From Oppiella nova (taxonomy: Eukaryota; Arthropoda; Arachnida; Sarcoptiformes; Oppiidae), in NCBI GenBank assembly GCA_905397405.1, contig CAJPVJ010000401.1:1-26332 (forward strand): DNA of 26,332 bases, read 5' to 3'. The first letter of the stretch is position 1, and every line of letters starts with the position of its first letter. The translations under genes and the position numbers were made by a program. Below the pieces are notes generated by a model. It saw only the letters and a program-made list of their open reading frames with translations, had not been told where the DNA came from and did not search any database. Positions 1 to 10,654 of this stretch are shown here, in pieces.

Positions 1-535
1 GGTCAGCATGTGGTCCATACAACTAATGAGACGCCCTTTCAAAAGAGTTATATTGATATTAAAAAAGTTAAATAATTTGTTTCGTTTTTGGGGTTATATA
101 TTTATAGCGTCTATAAGTTACATAGTTAAGTTTTTTGGTAGAATATTTTAAAAATACTGTATAGCTTCTCAAAAAGTTGGTTTCCAATTGAAAACTATTT
201 GATGTTTTTTGGTAAAAACTTTTAAGTCCCATAAATAGTTAATGTCAAGTGTATGAATGTGTATGTTATACAGACAGAAAATGTAACAAAAAATTCAATG
301 CAATCAACAGTAGTGTTTCCGATAGGATAGAGACAGCTATGAGAATGATATGAATTGCATGTATGGCTGAAAAATAACATATTTTATGCGTAAAAACACA
401 TATCAAGAAAAAAAGTATTGAGAAAAAAGAAGAGATAGAAAATGTTTAATAAAACTTGTCTGAAAGGCATTGAACTTAACAAAAGGCAGTCACAAACACA
501 GTCCAAATAAAAGTGTACTCAAAAGATTTATTAGA
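1..535 (+). repeat. Tandem duplication A, copy 1 (~535 bp)
   Basis: This AT-rich block is repeated immediately downstream at 536-1076. Both copies open with GGTCAGCATGTGGTCC and close with AAGATTTATTAGA. The copies differ by a few substitutions, one A-run length change, a deletion near the AAAAAGTTGG/AAAACTTGG site, and one extra GTATGT hexamer in copy 2. I see no convincing reading frame and no transposon hallmark. Copy 1 begins exactly at the window edge, so the array may extend further left. The high identity implies a recent event, or two alleles laid end to end by the assembler. Confidence 0.93.
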
Positions 536-1076
536 GGTCAGCATGTGGTCCATACAACTAATGAGACGCCCTTTCAAAAGAGTTATATTGATATTAAAAA
601 AGTTAAATAATTTGTTTCGTTTTTGGGGTTATATATTTATAGCGTCTATAAGTTACATAGTTCAGTTTTTTGGTAGAATATTTTAAAAATACTGTATAGC
701 TTCTCAAAACTTGGTTTCCAATTGAAAACTATTTGATGTTTTTTGGTAAAAACTTTTAAGTCCCATAAATAGTTAATGTCAAGTGTATGGATGTGTATGT
801 GTATGTTATACAGTAAGAAAATGTAACAAAAAATTCAATGCAATCAACAGTAGTGTTTCCGATAGGATAGAGACAGCTATGAGAATGCTATGAATTGCAT
901 GTATGGCTGAAAAATAACATATTTTATGCGTAAAAACACATATCAAGAAAAAAAAGTATTGAGAAAAAAGAAGAGATAGAAAATGTTTAATAAAACTTGT
1001 CTGAAAGGCATTGAACTTAACAAAAGGCAGTCACAAACACAGTCCAAATAAAAGTGTACTCAAAAGATTTATTAGA
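536..1076 (+). repeat. Tandem duplication A, copy 2 (~541 bp)
   Basis: Second copy of the 1-535 block. It carries one extra GTATGT unit (a GTATGTGTATGT stretch near 793-804) and ends at the shared ATTTATTAGA motif, after which the sequence becomes unique (GAATTACC...). There is no spacer between copies. Nothing in it resembles a coding region. Confidence 0.93.
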
Positions 1077-1231
1077 GAGAATTACCAAAATGTATTTCTC
1101 TAGTCGTTATGTAGGAGAGTGTAATGTATTTTGAATTGTTTGGCCAATAATTATGTGCATACAGTTTTAGGTAAAGGTGAGCACTGGTAGTCAATGTACG
1201 GTATTTGCAAACAATACAAATGTAATTTAAG

Positions 1232-1361
1232 AACGCCTGGAGGCCAGGACTTTGAAGGTCTGACTGAAGCTTATTCTTATCGATATGTGAAGAATAATAG
1301 ATGAGTCGTATAGTGATAGTGAAAGAGAGCAATAAAAGAGAGTATTAGGAGAGAAAGAGCG

Positions 1362-1398
<37 letters not shown>
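1232..1398 (+). repeat. Inverted repeat 1, left arm (ends in GA tract)
   Basis: The arm runs from AACGCCTGGAGGCC through AAGCTTATTCTTATCGAT to a (GA)n tract at 1365-1398. Its reverse complement lies at 1982-2138. Over the ~130 non-microsatellite bases I find one clear substitution (GTGATAGTG here, GTGAGAGTG in the other arm) plus two GC interruptions at the start of the GA tract. The outer tip contains a small palindrome, CCTGGAGGCCAGG. No target-site duplication is visible outside the arms (AATTTAAG on the left, GAGACC on the right). Confidence 0.93.
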
Positions 1399-1404
<6 letters not shown>

Positions 1405-1978
1405 TTTAGGTTTGCATATAAACTCTTTGCATAGAAAAACTTCAATACACTTAAGTAATACCTGGAAAACACCTGTTTGTTGTTGAATATGAAAAAACAG
1501 TGCTTCCCTACAAATCTCTCATATATAATATATTCTTGCATTTCTAGCATAAATATATTTATATAATATCCAGTAATGCATTTGAATGGTTGTGTTGTTT
1601 GCCTACTCCTCTACTCATCATTAAGTAATTGAGTGCATCTCTTAAATAATTTTTTATCAAAACTATGAATAATATAAATAATATTAAAGGTTTTTATCAT
1701 TTCAATGGATGCCTTCTTTTCAAACAAAATGCTTTTATTTCATACATAATCATAATACTGTAATATAATGATGAGAAGGGCATTAAAAGCTATACATACA
1801 TAGCATTATTGCTTTGATTTGAGGCAAACATCACAAACCAAACCGTATCTCAAAATAATAAAAGGAAAGTCTTATTCCTCTGCATATAAGCCATCCATTG
1901 CGTGATTATTATGATAGCACTTGTATTGAAGACAAAACTGGTTTTTCTTTAAAAATTGTTTCTCATATCTGAAACACT

Positions 1979-1981
<3 letters not shown>
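1399..1981. other. Unique spacer inside inverted repeat 1
   Basis: About 580 bases of AT-rich sequence between the arms. No open frame of note, no transposase-like translation and no RNA gene was seen. If the two arms pair, this would be the loop. Confidence 0.5.
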
Positions 1982-2021
<40 letters not shown>

Positions 2022-2138
2022 CTAATACTCTCTTTTATTGCTCTCTTTCACTCTCACTATACGACTCATCTATTATTCTTCACATATCGATAAGAATAAG
2101 CTTCAGTCAGACCTTCAAAGTCCTGGCCTCCAGGCGTT
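1982..2138 (-). repeat. Inverted repeat 1, right arm (starts in CT tract)
   Basis: Reverse complement of 1232-1398. It begins with a (CT)n tract at 1982-2014 and ends with CCTGGCCTCCAGGCGTT. The microsatellites of the two arms face each other across the spacer, so a single-stranded form could fold into a long hairpin. Near-identity of the arms suggests recent inverted duplication or gene conversion. Confidence 0.93.
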
Positions 2139-3204
2139 GAGACCAAAGATAGTCTACTGGCCTATCATTTCTCCAAATTGACTGAATTGGACGCATATTG
2201 TGTGTTATTTCTTGCGGTTTTGTATCTATTTATAAGCATTAGTCAAATTGTGGGGCATTTCATATCATTAATTATATCAATTCAATCAAACAACTCATAA
2301 CTGGCCCAACACTACAGCGCTCACATCACCTGCACATAGTATACAACAATGGAAAGGGAAGGCATCCAAAGGAGGCAAAGAGCACCTTCTGATGCCATCC
2401 CTACCATTCCAGCAGTTATTATGTCCGAGACCTTCTCAACAGGAGGCTTGGGATCCCTTATATCACTCGCTATTATATTGAATACACAAGCATTCAATCT
2501 ATTATTCATATCAATATTATAGTCTCCAAATTGAGGGCCTATTCCTCTCTGACTGTGCCATTGATCTGTTTTCCCATTCAATACTACTGTTCCCCTATTT
2601 CTCAGTTCATAAATAAAAGAATGACAAAAATGAAAGAAAAATATTCTTTTTATTATATCAATAGATATTTTTATATAGACTTTTGTGTTCAAGAAATTTT
2701 TGGTTTTGAAACCAATAACAGGGACAGCGCTGGAAGTGTTAGTGACAGTAGTTTTGGTCGACAATACAATAGCCCTCATGAACACCGACACCAATATTTT
2801 CAATATATTTACACCTTTTCTGTTCATATTTAGCGCCTGTATATTAGGGGCCAGAGAAAAGAGTGGTACCGATTATAGTGATGTTTGATTGAGTGGAAAG
2901 TTATTTTTTCGGTCACTTTTTCTTCAGCTTTCGACTCAAATATTTTTCTCACAAAAACTATTCACTCGAAAGATATGATAAGAATTGAAAGACAAGCAAA
3001 AGACCGATTGGCTATACATTGGAGGACTGGTGTGAGTGAGCGTAACGTATGGTTTAAATTTGAAAATTATGTCCACATCTCGATGCCATGTATGCCATAA
3101 TACCCTCCAAACATATACACTCTTAGCAGACAATGTGGACAGGCGTTCAGTTTTTGGTGTCTTTAAATCTCATAGCATTCGTCTCATTCTTTATCGCCTT
3201 ATTT
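2139..3204. other. AT-rich region without a recognised gene
   Basis: Apart from the doubtful minus-strand frame at 2321-2827, I see only short overlapping open frames on both strands and no known domain, RNA gene or repeat. The 2340-2600 part is slightly less AT-rich than its surroundings. Confidence 0.4.
2321..2827 (-). other. Unrecognised 168-codon ORF, coding status doubtful
   Basis: This is one of the few longer open frames in the window that owes nothing to microsatellite translation. The predicted product begins MNRKGVNILKILVSVFMRAI, which could pass for a weak signal-anchor. The middle is Lys/Ile/Phe-rich and looks like translated AT-rich DNA. The C-terminal part has a more protein-like composition (a GKTDQWHSQRGIGPQFGDYN stretch and a hydrophobic tail). 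I recognise no family, and no clear splice sites or Kozak context decide the matter. It could be an exon of a minus-strand gene, a decayed gene fragment or chance. Confidence 0.2.
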
Positions 3205-3210
3205 GGAGAG

Positions 3211-3246
<36 letters not shown>
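3205..3246 (+). repeat. GA microsatellite, interrupted once
   Basis: Near-perfect (GA)n, broken by one AAGA slip in the middle. It stands alone: its flanks do not recur elsewhere in the window. Confidence 0.95.
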
Positions 3247-3612
3247 CCTATTGTTATGCTGGCCTTTGGGCTATGGAGAGCTCGTAGAGTATAGCGAATG
3301 GGCCAATGGTTTTGTGCTCTATTGATCCGCAGACACACACATAAGACTTATTACTTGAGTGGTAGTCCAACAACACTGAAGATATCAATCAGTTGTGAGA
3401 CTGAGAAAAAATAAGAGAAACTACGAGAAAAACATTTAAAAAGAAAAATTCTCTCTATTTTTCATTCTAGAAAAATAAAATACTTTTTGTTTAAGTATCG
3501 GGAGATATACTTTAGAGTTTTGGGGCATTTCTCGTGTATTGTAATTATTTTTATTTTGTTTACAAATTGTTTTCTTATCATAACTATTATTATTATGATC
3601 TTCAGCTAAACA
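3247..3612. other. AT-rich stretch, nothing recognised
   Basis: Unique sequence between two microsatellites. No coding, RNA or repeat signal was found. Confidence 0.4.
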
Positions 3613-3623
3613 ATCTCTCTCTC

Positions 3624-3672
<49 letters not shown>
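3613..3672 (+). repeat. CT microsatellite with a CG interruption
   Basis: A ~60-base (CT)n tract with one TCGC interruption near 3635. The same style of interruption occurs in the CT tract at 14429-14483. It lies about 25 bases left of tandem duplication B and is the left member of a CT...GA bracket around that duplication. Confidence 0.95.
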
Positions 3673-3676
<4 letters not shown>

Positions 3677-3697
3677 TCTCGACTACTCTTTTAAACT

Positions 3698-4238
3698 AAT
3701 TATTAAACATTTTTTATATTTGAGCGGACAGTTTGTCTGCGGACACACCGCACGCAACCGATATATTGAATAATTTTCGTGGGATTCCTATTCTCTCTCT
3801 CAAAACAAAATTATTATTTATTTTTTGCTCATTTTTATTTATACTCCAATCTATTGGTCTCTCTTTACAACAGACATAGAGAGTAACTCTTGTGAGTATT
3901 TTTCGCAAAATTAATTTCAATCACGACTTTGAGAGAATACATGAGATATTAATAGTAAAGCAGAAAAAATTCATTTTATATGAAGTATTAGCCCTTAAAC
4001 TCTCGCAAACGGCTCTCCAAGAGGTTGGGTCTGAAATGTGTGCGTTTTTATAAATATAATAAATAAATGGAAATATATATAAATTTATATTTAATCAAGT
4101 CGTTGCTATGTTTTGCCACCCGTTTCGCGTTTGAGATACATTTTTGAAATCTCTTCACTCTTATAATACTTTTTGAAATGTTGTTTTAGGGCTGACTTTG
4201 ATTTGATAGGCGTTTAAGGAAAAGGAGTCGAAATTGAA
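3698..4238 (+). repeat. Tandem duplication B, copy 1 (541 bp)
   Basis: The block starts AATTATTAAACATTTTTTA and ends AAGGAGTCGAAATTGA. It recurs directly at 4239-4778 with roughly ten substitutions and essentially no indels. Both copies keep a 68-codon minus-strand frame (3714-3920 and 4255-4461) differing by one residue. That is expected from recent duplication and does not show coding. No terminal inverted repeats are visible. Confidence 0.94.
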
Positions 4239-4775
4239 AATTATTAAACATTTTTTATATTTGAGCGGACAGTTTGTCTGCGGACACACCGCACGCAACC
4301 GATATATTGAATAATTTTCGTGGGATTCCTATTCTCTCTCTCAAAACAAAATTATTATTTATTTTCTGCTCATTTTTATTTATACTCCAATCTATTGGTC
4401 TCTCTTTACAACAGACACAGAGAGTAACTCTTGTGAGTATTTTTCGCAAAATTAATTTCAATCACGACTTCGAGAGAATACATGAGATATTAGTAGTAAA
4501 GTAGAAAAAATTCATTTTATATGAAGTATTAGCCCTTAAACTCTCGCAAACGGCTCTCCGAGAGGTTGGGTCTGAAATGTATGCGTTTTTATAAATATAA
4601 TAAATAAATGGAAATATATATAAATTTTTATTTAATCAAGTCGTTGCTATATTTTGCCACCCGTTTCGCGTTTGAGATACATTTTTGAAATCTCTTCACT
4701 CTTATAATACTTTTTGAAATGTTGTTTTAGGGCTGACTTTGATTTGATAGGCGTTTAAGGAAAAGGAGTCGAAAT

Positions 4776-4778
<3 letters not shown>
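4239..4778 (+). repeat. Tandem duplication B, copy 2 (540 bp)
   Basis: Second copy of 3698-4238, joined without a spacer. It ends at GAAATTGA and runs almost directly into the GA tract at 4780. Differences from copy 1 include ACATAGAG to ACACAGAG, CTCCAAGAGG to CTCCGAGAGG and GCTATGTTTT to GCTATATTTT. Confidence 0.94.

Positions 4779-4779
<1 letters not shown>

Positions 4780-4817
<38 letters not shown>
4780..4817 (+). repeat. GA microsatellite
   Basis: Perfect (AG)n of about 38 bases abutting the right end of tandem duplication B. A shorter purine run (AGAGAGAGAAAG) follows at about 4834-4846. Confidence 0.95.
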
Positions 4818-4819
<2 letters not shown>

Positions 4820-6223
4820 AAACTGGAGGTAAATAGAGAGAGAAAGTTTAATTAACATTTCGGGGAATCTCTATCTGTATTGAGCCTCTCATCAGCTTTT
4901 CGTTAAGAGATGAGCAAAATGCTAAAAACTAATTGAAAACATAATCTATATTTAAAGTACTTTGCTGGTCGTATATTTTGTAATATGTGTTGTCATATCA
5001 GTCATTATGACATTAATATATTGATCGACAAAATACAAATACGACAATAAAGACAATATTAAAATGTATATTCAATATAAAAATGAATACTTGTATAATA
5101 GATTGAATGTAATAATATTGTTAATATATTTATTATTTGTCATCAGTTTTTGTTTGGAAAGTGATAGAGAAGTTCAAATGTACAGTCTATGAGATCAATG
5201 TTTATGACATTAGCTTTTAATAGCCTTTCCAAACACACAACTAATGTATTTAATGATAGAAATCTCTAATAAGCGGCAATTTTCGACTAATACGGGGGTC
5301 GGCAGGCAATCAAAATGCCAAATATGCGCACAATATCTATAAAAACCTAATAACAAATGCCCCTTAAAACACATCTGGACTTAATTTGGCTCAATATAGC
5401 CTCGCATTACTGTACTTAAGGGTATCATGTGATTATAAATTTCATTTTTGGAAATCAAAAGTTTGTTTCGGAAAAAAGTTATATATATTTTATTTCGCGT
5501 TTCTCGTTATTACCTATGATTTAGATAACAATCTTTACGTTCGGGACATTTAACTTGAAATAAAAGTGTAGAAAACTTGTTCCCTTTAATATGCTTTCAT
5601 ATGTTTCGCCGTTTAAACGGAAAGTGTAATCAAAAACTATTTATGGAAAAGAAGATTTCGTTTGAGAGAAATATATCTCGCATTTTATAGTATAGTCACT
5701 AAACAAGTATAAAAAGTGTAATTATTTTATGAAATGAGAAAATGCTTTCTTTCTCTTTTTCGGCTAAAACCTCAATCATTATGATTAGGAAAATCCCTTT
5801 AATTGCAAATATATTATGCGAAATAATGAAACATTTATGACTTCACTGTTGATATAAATCAACAATATTATAAAATGCTTTTAATGTTAGCTGTTGTTTA
5901 GTCGGCAAACTAATTATTGTCTTAATTTCTTATTTGAAATGACTTTAAAGTTTAAACTGAGAATACATTTAATTAATAATAAACATAAACTCGGAAAATA
6001 AATGGCAACACTTGGTAATTTGTTAATGAATCACACTATTACTGGTGTCTAATAAGACTAAAAGTGATTATTTATTTCCTGAAATAAAGTTTGTGCAAAT
6101 CAAATGTTTAGAATAATTTATTATTTTTAAAACAAAAATATAAAAACACTTTTTGTTATTTTTCAGTAAACATCATTAATATTTAGAAAACCAAAACCAA
6201 CAAAATATAATATCATATTGACT

Positions 6224-6225
<2 letters not shown>
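4818..6225. other. AT-rich region, no gene recognised
   Basis: About 1.4 kb of AT-rich sequence. No open frame over 60 codons, no domain and no RNA gene was seen. The composition fits intergenic or intronic DNA. Confidence 0.45.

Positions 6226-6264
<39 letters not shown>
6226..6264 (+). repeat. GA microsatellite
   Basis: Perfect (GA)n of about 39 bases in AT-rich unique sequence. Confidence 0.95.
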
Positions 6265-6267
<3 letters not shown>

Positions 6268-7300
6268 ATGCTAAAAATATTTGTCGTTTTTAAGTTTTTG
6301 CAATATATTCCGATTGATTGACAGTTAAAAACATTATTTAAATTTATAAATATTTTTGTTTTTAATATTTTCTTATTTGCTTTGCTATTGGATTTAAAAC
6401 TAATACCTTTCTAAATGCATGTAATTGTTACCGGTATATGAAAAGTGTTTTTATTTTGGCATTTATTGACCCAAAGAAAATTAGCCCAGCAATGCAATTT
6501 ATTGTTTTTATAGATTAAAACATCTCTACTGTTATTATTTATTTCATGTTGGCTATATTATAACGTTTTGTGTTTTGTATGTATGTTTTTTGTTGCAATG
6601 GTTTGACTTAAATATTATGTTTTACTATATTCTGATGTTTTTTGTTATGTTTGTTGTTTCAAATGGGAATACATTTTAATTTGAGAAAAACATACATTTC
6701 TTCTGAGAAAAAATTCTCGTATTTTCTCTACGAATAACTAGTGAACTGTTGGTCTCTGACAGACTGCCGGCGCTTTATTATATTTATATCTATGCTTTTT
6801 ATATATATATACAATATAAACACTGGGAAATAATTTCTTATATGTATGTATTCACGAATGTCTACGGAATTGAATGTTATATAAATGTGAACTCTATTAT
6901 ACTTTTTTGCTAGTATAACAAATAAATATATGGTTATCTTATACCAGTGCCATTCTCTCTCGGTCTATATGCCTTTTCTCATACCTTACTCACGAGTATG
7001 GTATATATGAGATACAACTTTATTGTCTGTAAACTCGTGTATTAAAGCAATTGTAAAGACATAATATTTTTGTGAAAACTATTTTTTCGGTTCCGCCAGA
7101 GCTCTGGCATTATCTCCACTATTGGGATGTCGTGTCGTGAAAAAGTGGCCCAATCTTTGCCAAACACCAGAGTTTAGAGTATGAGCTCATGTCTCAGGCA
7201 ATCATATTCTCAACCATTTGAATCTGTGAATGCAATGGTGAGCACCGACTCCTCCGATTTGACGGCCGATTCTTTTCGGTTATATATCTCTTCTTTATAT
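6265..7300. other. AT-rich region; less AT-rich patch near 7.1-7.27 kb
   Basis: No gene is recognised. The last ~200 bases are richer in G+C and contain a short open stretch from an ATG at 7181 followed by a donor-like ATG|GTGAGC at 7238. This could be a small exon, but no family motif supports it. Confidence 0.35.

Positions 7301-7353
<53 letters not shown>
7301..7353 (+). repeat. CT microsatellite with a CTTT tail
   Basis: A (CT)n tract that turns into (CTTT)n at its right end (about 7336-7353), so it is a compound tract. It creates spurious Ser/Leu/Phe-rich and Arg/Glu/Lys-rich frames on the two strands. Confidence 0.93.
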
Positions 7354-7553
7354 GTGTCTGATTTCATATCCCATACGAATTGTGCAAAAACTTAAAGCAA
7401 ATATTTTTCTTACGGCTGTCCACTGGAGCATAAAAGACGACTCAAGTCTTTATAGCTATCGCTACCAATGCTCAGGGATTTTGAGGCTTCATCTCAGCCA
7501 CTGAGCAATGAAATTGACTTTAATCCGGGGGCTCTTATGGCACACACATTGAG

Positions 7554-7575
7554 GGAGAGAGAGAGAGAGAGAGAG
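7554..7575 (+). repeat. Short GA microsatellite
   Basis: About 22 bases of (GA)n, followed by GAGCAGAGAGAAAGAGAGAA, which extends the purine bias to about 7601. Confidence 0.9.
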
Positions 7576-7601
7576 CCCGAGTGAGCAGAGAGAAAGAGAG
7601 A

Positions 7602-8464
7602 ATGTTATTTAAAAATGAAAAATTCTTGAATATATAACTAGAGATCAATCGCTTATAACTCTGTATTGAAACGAATATTTTCCGATAGAAATACAATTCC
7701 TTTGTATATATTATGTATCGAATGATTACTCTTGAAATGTAAGAGATTTATACCCAAAAGAGAGCCTAATTTTAATACTATTGACCGGAAATAACAATAA
7801 GTAGAGTACGGGTCCGTCAATCAGTACGTGATATGCAATGAAACAAATATAAACAGAAAAGCTTAGAAAAAATGTTCCCTTATTTTGGTCTTATTTTTCT
7901 CGTTTCACTCCTCTATCTGATGACTGAGAAAAAGGTTTGGTATTTCTGGACACGAAGTCTAATATGATTGTGACATTACGTGCTCTGTTTGCTCTAATGA
8001 CCTGTCACACTTATAGCGAACACATACCCTGTTCACAATACTACCCAATCGTATATACTATTTGAAAATTATCTTTATTTTATTTAACGTATGGTTAATA
8101 GCATAACAATATTTTGTTTTATTAAATTTAATCTTTAAAACTCAAAAACTGTTTTTTGCCTCAAAAACTCTTCGCCAGAGAGTTATGACTTATTTATTAA
8201 ATTTTTATAATATTTTTTTTCATTTTATTTTATATATTTTATTATATGTTTTTATATTATATATTCTGTTCGCTATAAGAAATGTTTAATATTTTTATTT
8301 TGCTGTCTCTTTTGGAAAATTGGTTTTTCTCTCCCAAAGAGTTTTTGTATGTAAAACAAAATATATGTGACTTTCGGTGGCTTTGACTCTTCCACTCGTG
8401 AATTGACTTTTCTTCTGATTTATTAAAATTTTAAAAAAAGTTTTATCTTTTGTTGTTTCATTGG
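7602..8464. other. AT-rich region, nothing recognised
   Basis: Contains T-rich runs near 8200-8260. No coding, RNA or repeat feature was found. Confidence 0.4.
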
Positions 8465-8510
8465 CTCTCTCTCTCTCTCTCTCCCTCTCTCTCTCCCTCT
8501 CTCTCTCTCC
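8465..8510 (+). repeat. CT microsatellite with CC interruptions
   Basis: A (CT)n tract broken by several CTCCCTCT interruptions. Its right part forms the outer end of inverted repeat 2's left arm. The matching GA tract at 10899-10919 is shorter and unbroken. Confidence 0.93.
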
Positions 8511-8664
8511 ATACTTTTGATATTTGGTTTTGTTTGTATATATTTTATTTATTTTTCTCATTCGCGCAATGATTACAAAACGCTTTTTAAACCAAACATT
8601 TAAAACATGAAGTGAATTAAGAATTTTGAGCTAAACTGGTATTTTAATGAGAAAAGTAACTGAT
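8490..8664 (+). repeat. Inverted repeat 2, left arm
   Basis: From the CT tract through CCATACTTTTGATATTTGG and CATTCGCGCAATGATTAC to AAAAGTAACTGAT, this arm is the reverse complement of 10745-10919. One substitution is visible (GTTTGTATAT against GTTTTTATAT). The microsatellite lies on the outer side, opposite to inverted repeat 1. No terminal motif or target-site duplication is evident. Confidence 0.93.
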
Positions 8665-9199
8665 TTGACATTTGAAATAAATAACTTTTAATAACTTCGA
8701 TAATGAATAATTTTGTGCATAATTTATTGTGCTATTCGTATGGTTGAGCCAAAACGCATCCCTTTCCATGCCATGACTATTGAGTGGCAATCATATGCCC
8801 GGGTATTGAGGAGACGACATAAGCGAATATAATTGAGAAAATAATTTTCTTTTATTTTCTCCGATAAATCAAATCAAATTTCATTTTATTTATTTATATT
8901 TATTTATTAAACAAGTGATTAGTGTATAAAATATGCTCAATGTATGCATACATTGAGAGAATCGCTGAAATTGATTACAATTTATGTAAAAATTTATATT
9001 TCCTTAAATTCTCTGTAGTAATCGACTGTAAATAATGCATAAATGGTATGCATGGCTCGTATCGATGGTATTTTTTCAATCCAATTATTAGTTTGGATTT
9101 ATATATCATTAATAAAAGTTGGAGCGAAACACATATAAAAATAATTTTGGGAAAATGAACTAAAAGGCAAACTCCTCCATGAGACTCAATATAAACATA
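8665..9199. other. AT-rich spacer within inverted repeat 2
   Basis: Unique AT-rich sequence. No gene or RNA was recognised. A small inverted motif, TGTATGCATACA, lies near 8940-8951. Confidence 0.4.
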
Positions 9200-9433
9200 A
9201 GTTTTATGAGTGAGTATTGAATTGAATGCGATTAGTGTCTGTTATATCGTGTTTCGTACGATACAAGAAAAACCTAATTAGCAATAGATAGTACACTAGT
9301 ATATCATGGCACTGGTAGTATATGATTCTGTGAGGACAAGCCTAGTGCATGCTTTTACCATTATGTGCAGATAATATGATACTTTTGCTCAGTTGCCATT
9401 AGAAGTCCCAAAAGGTAATACAACTAATAATAA
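9200..9433 (+). repeat. Tandem duplication C, copy 1 (234 bp)
   Basis: The block runs from AGTTTTATGAGTGAGTATTG to CAACTAATAATAA and recurs at once at 9434-9685. Apart from a 19-base insertion in copy 2 I see no differences, so this is among the most recent duplications here. It lies inside the spacer of inverted repeat 2. Confidence 0.94.
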
Positions 9434-9685
9434 AGTTTTATGAGTGAGTATTGAATTGAATGCGATTAGTGTCTGTTATATCGTGTTTCGTACGATACAA
9501 GAAAAACCTAATTAGCAATAGATAGTACACTAGTATATCATGGCACTGGTAGTATATGATGGCACTGGTAGTATATGATTCTGTGAGGACAAGCCTAGTG
9601 CATGCTTTTACCATTATGTGCAGATAATATGATACTTTTGCTCAGTTGCCATTAGAAGTCCCAAAAGGTAATACAACTAATAATA
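9434..9685 (+). repeat. Tandem duplication C, copy 2, with nested 19-bp duplication
   Basis: Second copy of 9200-9433. Within it the 19-base unit GGCACTGGTAGTATATGAT occurs twice in a row (9542-9560 and 9561-9579), against once in copy 1. This is a duplication inside a duplication. Confidence 0.94.
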
Positions 9686-10651
9686 CATTTAGATCTAAAT
9701 GAGCTCTACTATACACTACTATACCTAAAAGATGTCGTAAAGACTTTTCTTCTCCATATGAGAAGCCATTGTATGGCATATGGACTACAAATACAACACA
9801 TATCCACTGTATATATGACTCGCGATTCACTACATTATGATAAACAACTAATTCCCTCATATATTGGCTCTCATTCTCATCGCTAATCAAACTCACAATT
9901 CATTCATTCATTTATTGACTCGTTTTTATCGCACAGACAACAAGTGAAAAGATATTATTATTTATTAAAACTCCTAAAACTCCTAATGTTTGCTCTATTG
10001 ATGGCCACTATATCTCTCCAACACTAAGACTATGTGCGAAATAATACTTTGGCCAACGATTGTGTCCAAACGATACGGTCAAACATTTGTACAATAAGTT
10101 CATTGATTTTTATGCTTTTTCATGCCTTTTATGTCCAATACTTTTAGTTTTTATGATATTTTACTTTTTATATCGCTTTTATTGAAAGTAATTGTTTTGA
10201 GAACTTGTATTATTAGAATCGTTAAACAAATGACATATAATTTTATTATAACGAAAATAACATAAAAAGACAATTAAAATAATTTTCATACATACATGAC
10301 CACCAATAATAACAAATAACTTACACTAATTCATCGTTAAAATTGTTTATACCTTTTATTATTATAACTTTGATTGATTGTCACTGGCGTATAATATATA
10401 CCAAACTAATCGTTTCAATGAATTATTTATCAAAAAATATATTAAAGGTAAATAACTATAAAAGTATTTTCCTTTGCGATACGTTTCGGGCAAATATTTA
10501 TTGGCAAACGATTTGCCTGAATATTAACTATAATTATAATGCAAACCAATGATTGCCCAAAATATGTTTGGGCTATATAATTGACATATCCTTGTACTGT
10601 ATATTCAATTACATCTTACAATTTTCATTCAGTAAATACCTGTTCTCTCTT

Positions 10652-10654
<3 letters not shown>
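9686..10654. other. AT-rich region, nothing recognised
   Basis: Short open frames occur on both strands (for example minus 9642-9896 and plus 10343-10552), but none has a recognisable domain, splice context or coding-like composition. Confidence 0.4.

Noticed and set aside
1-1076. Direct repeats as a CRISPR array or phage attachment sites
   Set aside because: The units are ~540-base tandem copies without spacers, in a genome with spliced animal-type genes.
1227-1550. Minus-strand 107-codon frame with a long Ser/Leu run
   Set aside because: The run is the translation of a GA/CT microsatellite and the remainder is AT-rich DNA. The same holds for frames at 3534-3773, 7181-7504, 7210-7431, 8295-8561, 12464-12646, 12868-13334, 15547-15869 and 18131-18352.
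1232-2138. Inverted repeat 1 as a DNA transposon or MITE
   Set aside because: There is no transposase, no flanking target-site duplication and no known terminal motif, and the inner ends of the arms are plain microsatellite.
3714-4461. Repeated 68-codon minus-strand frames (3714-3920, 4255-4461) as a duplicated small gene
   Set aside because: The frames are preserved because the DNA copies are almost identical. The single difference changes an amino acid, and there is no family match, start context or codon bias.
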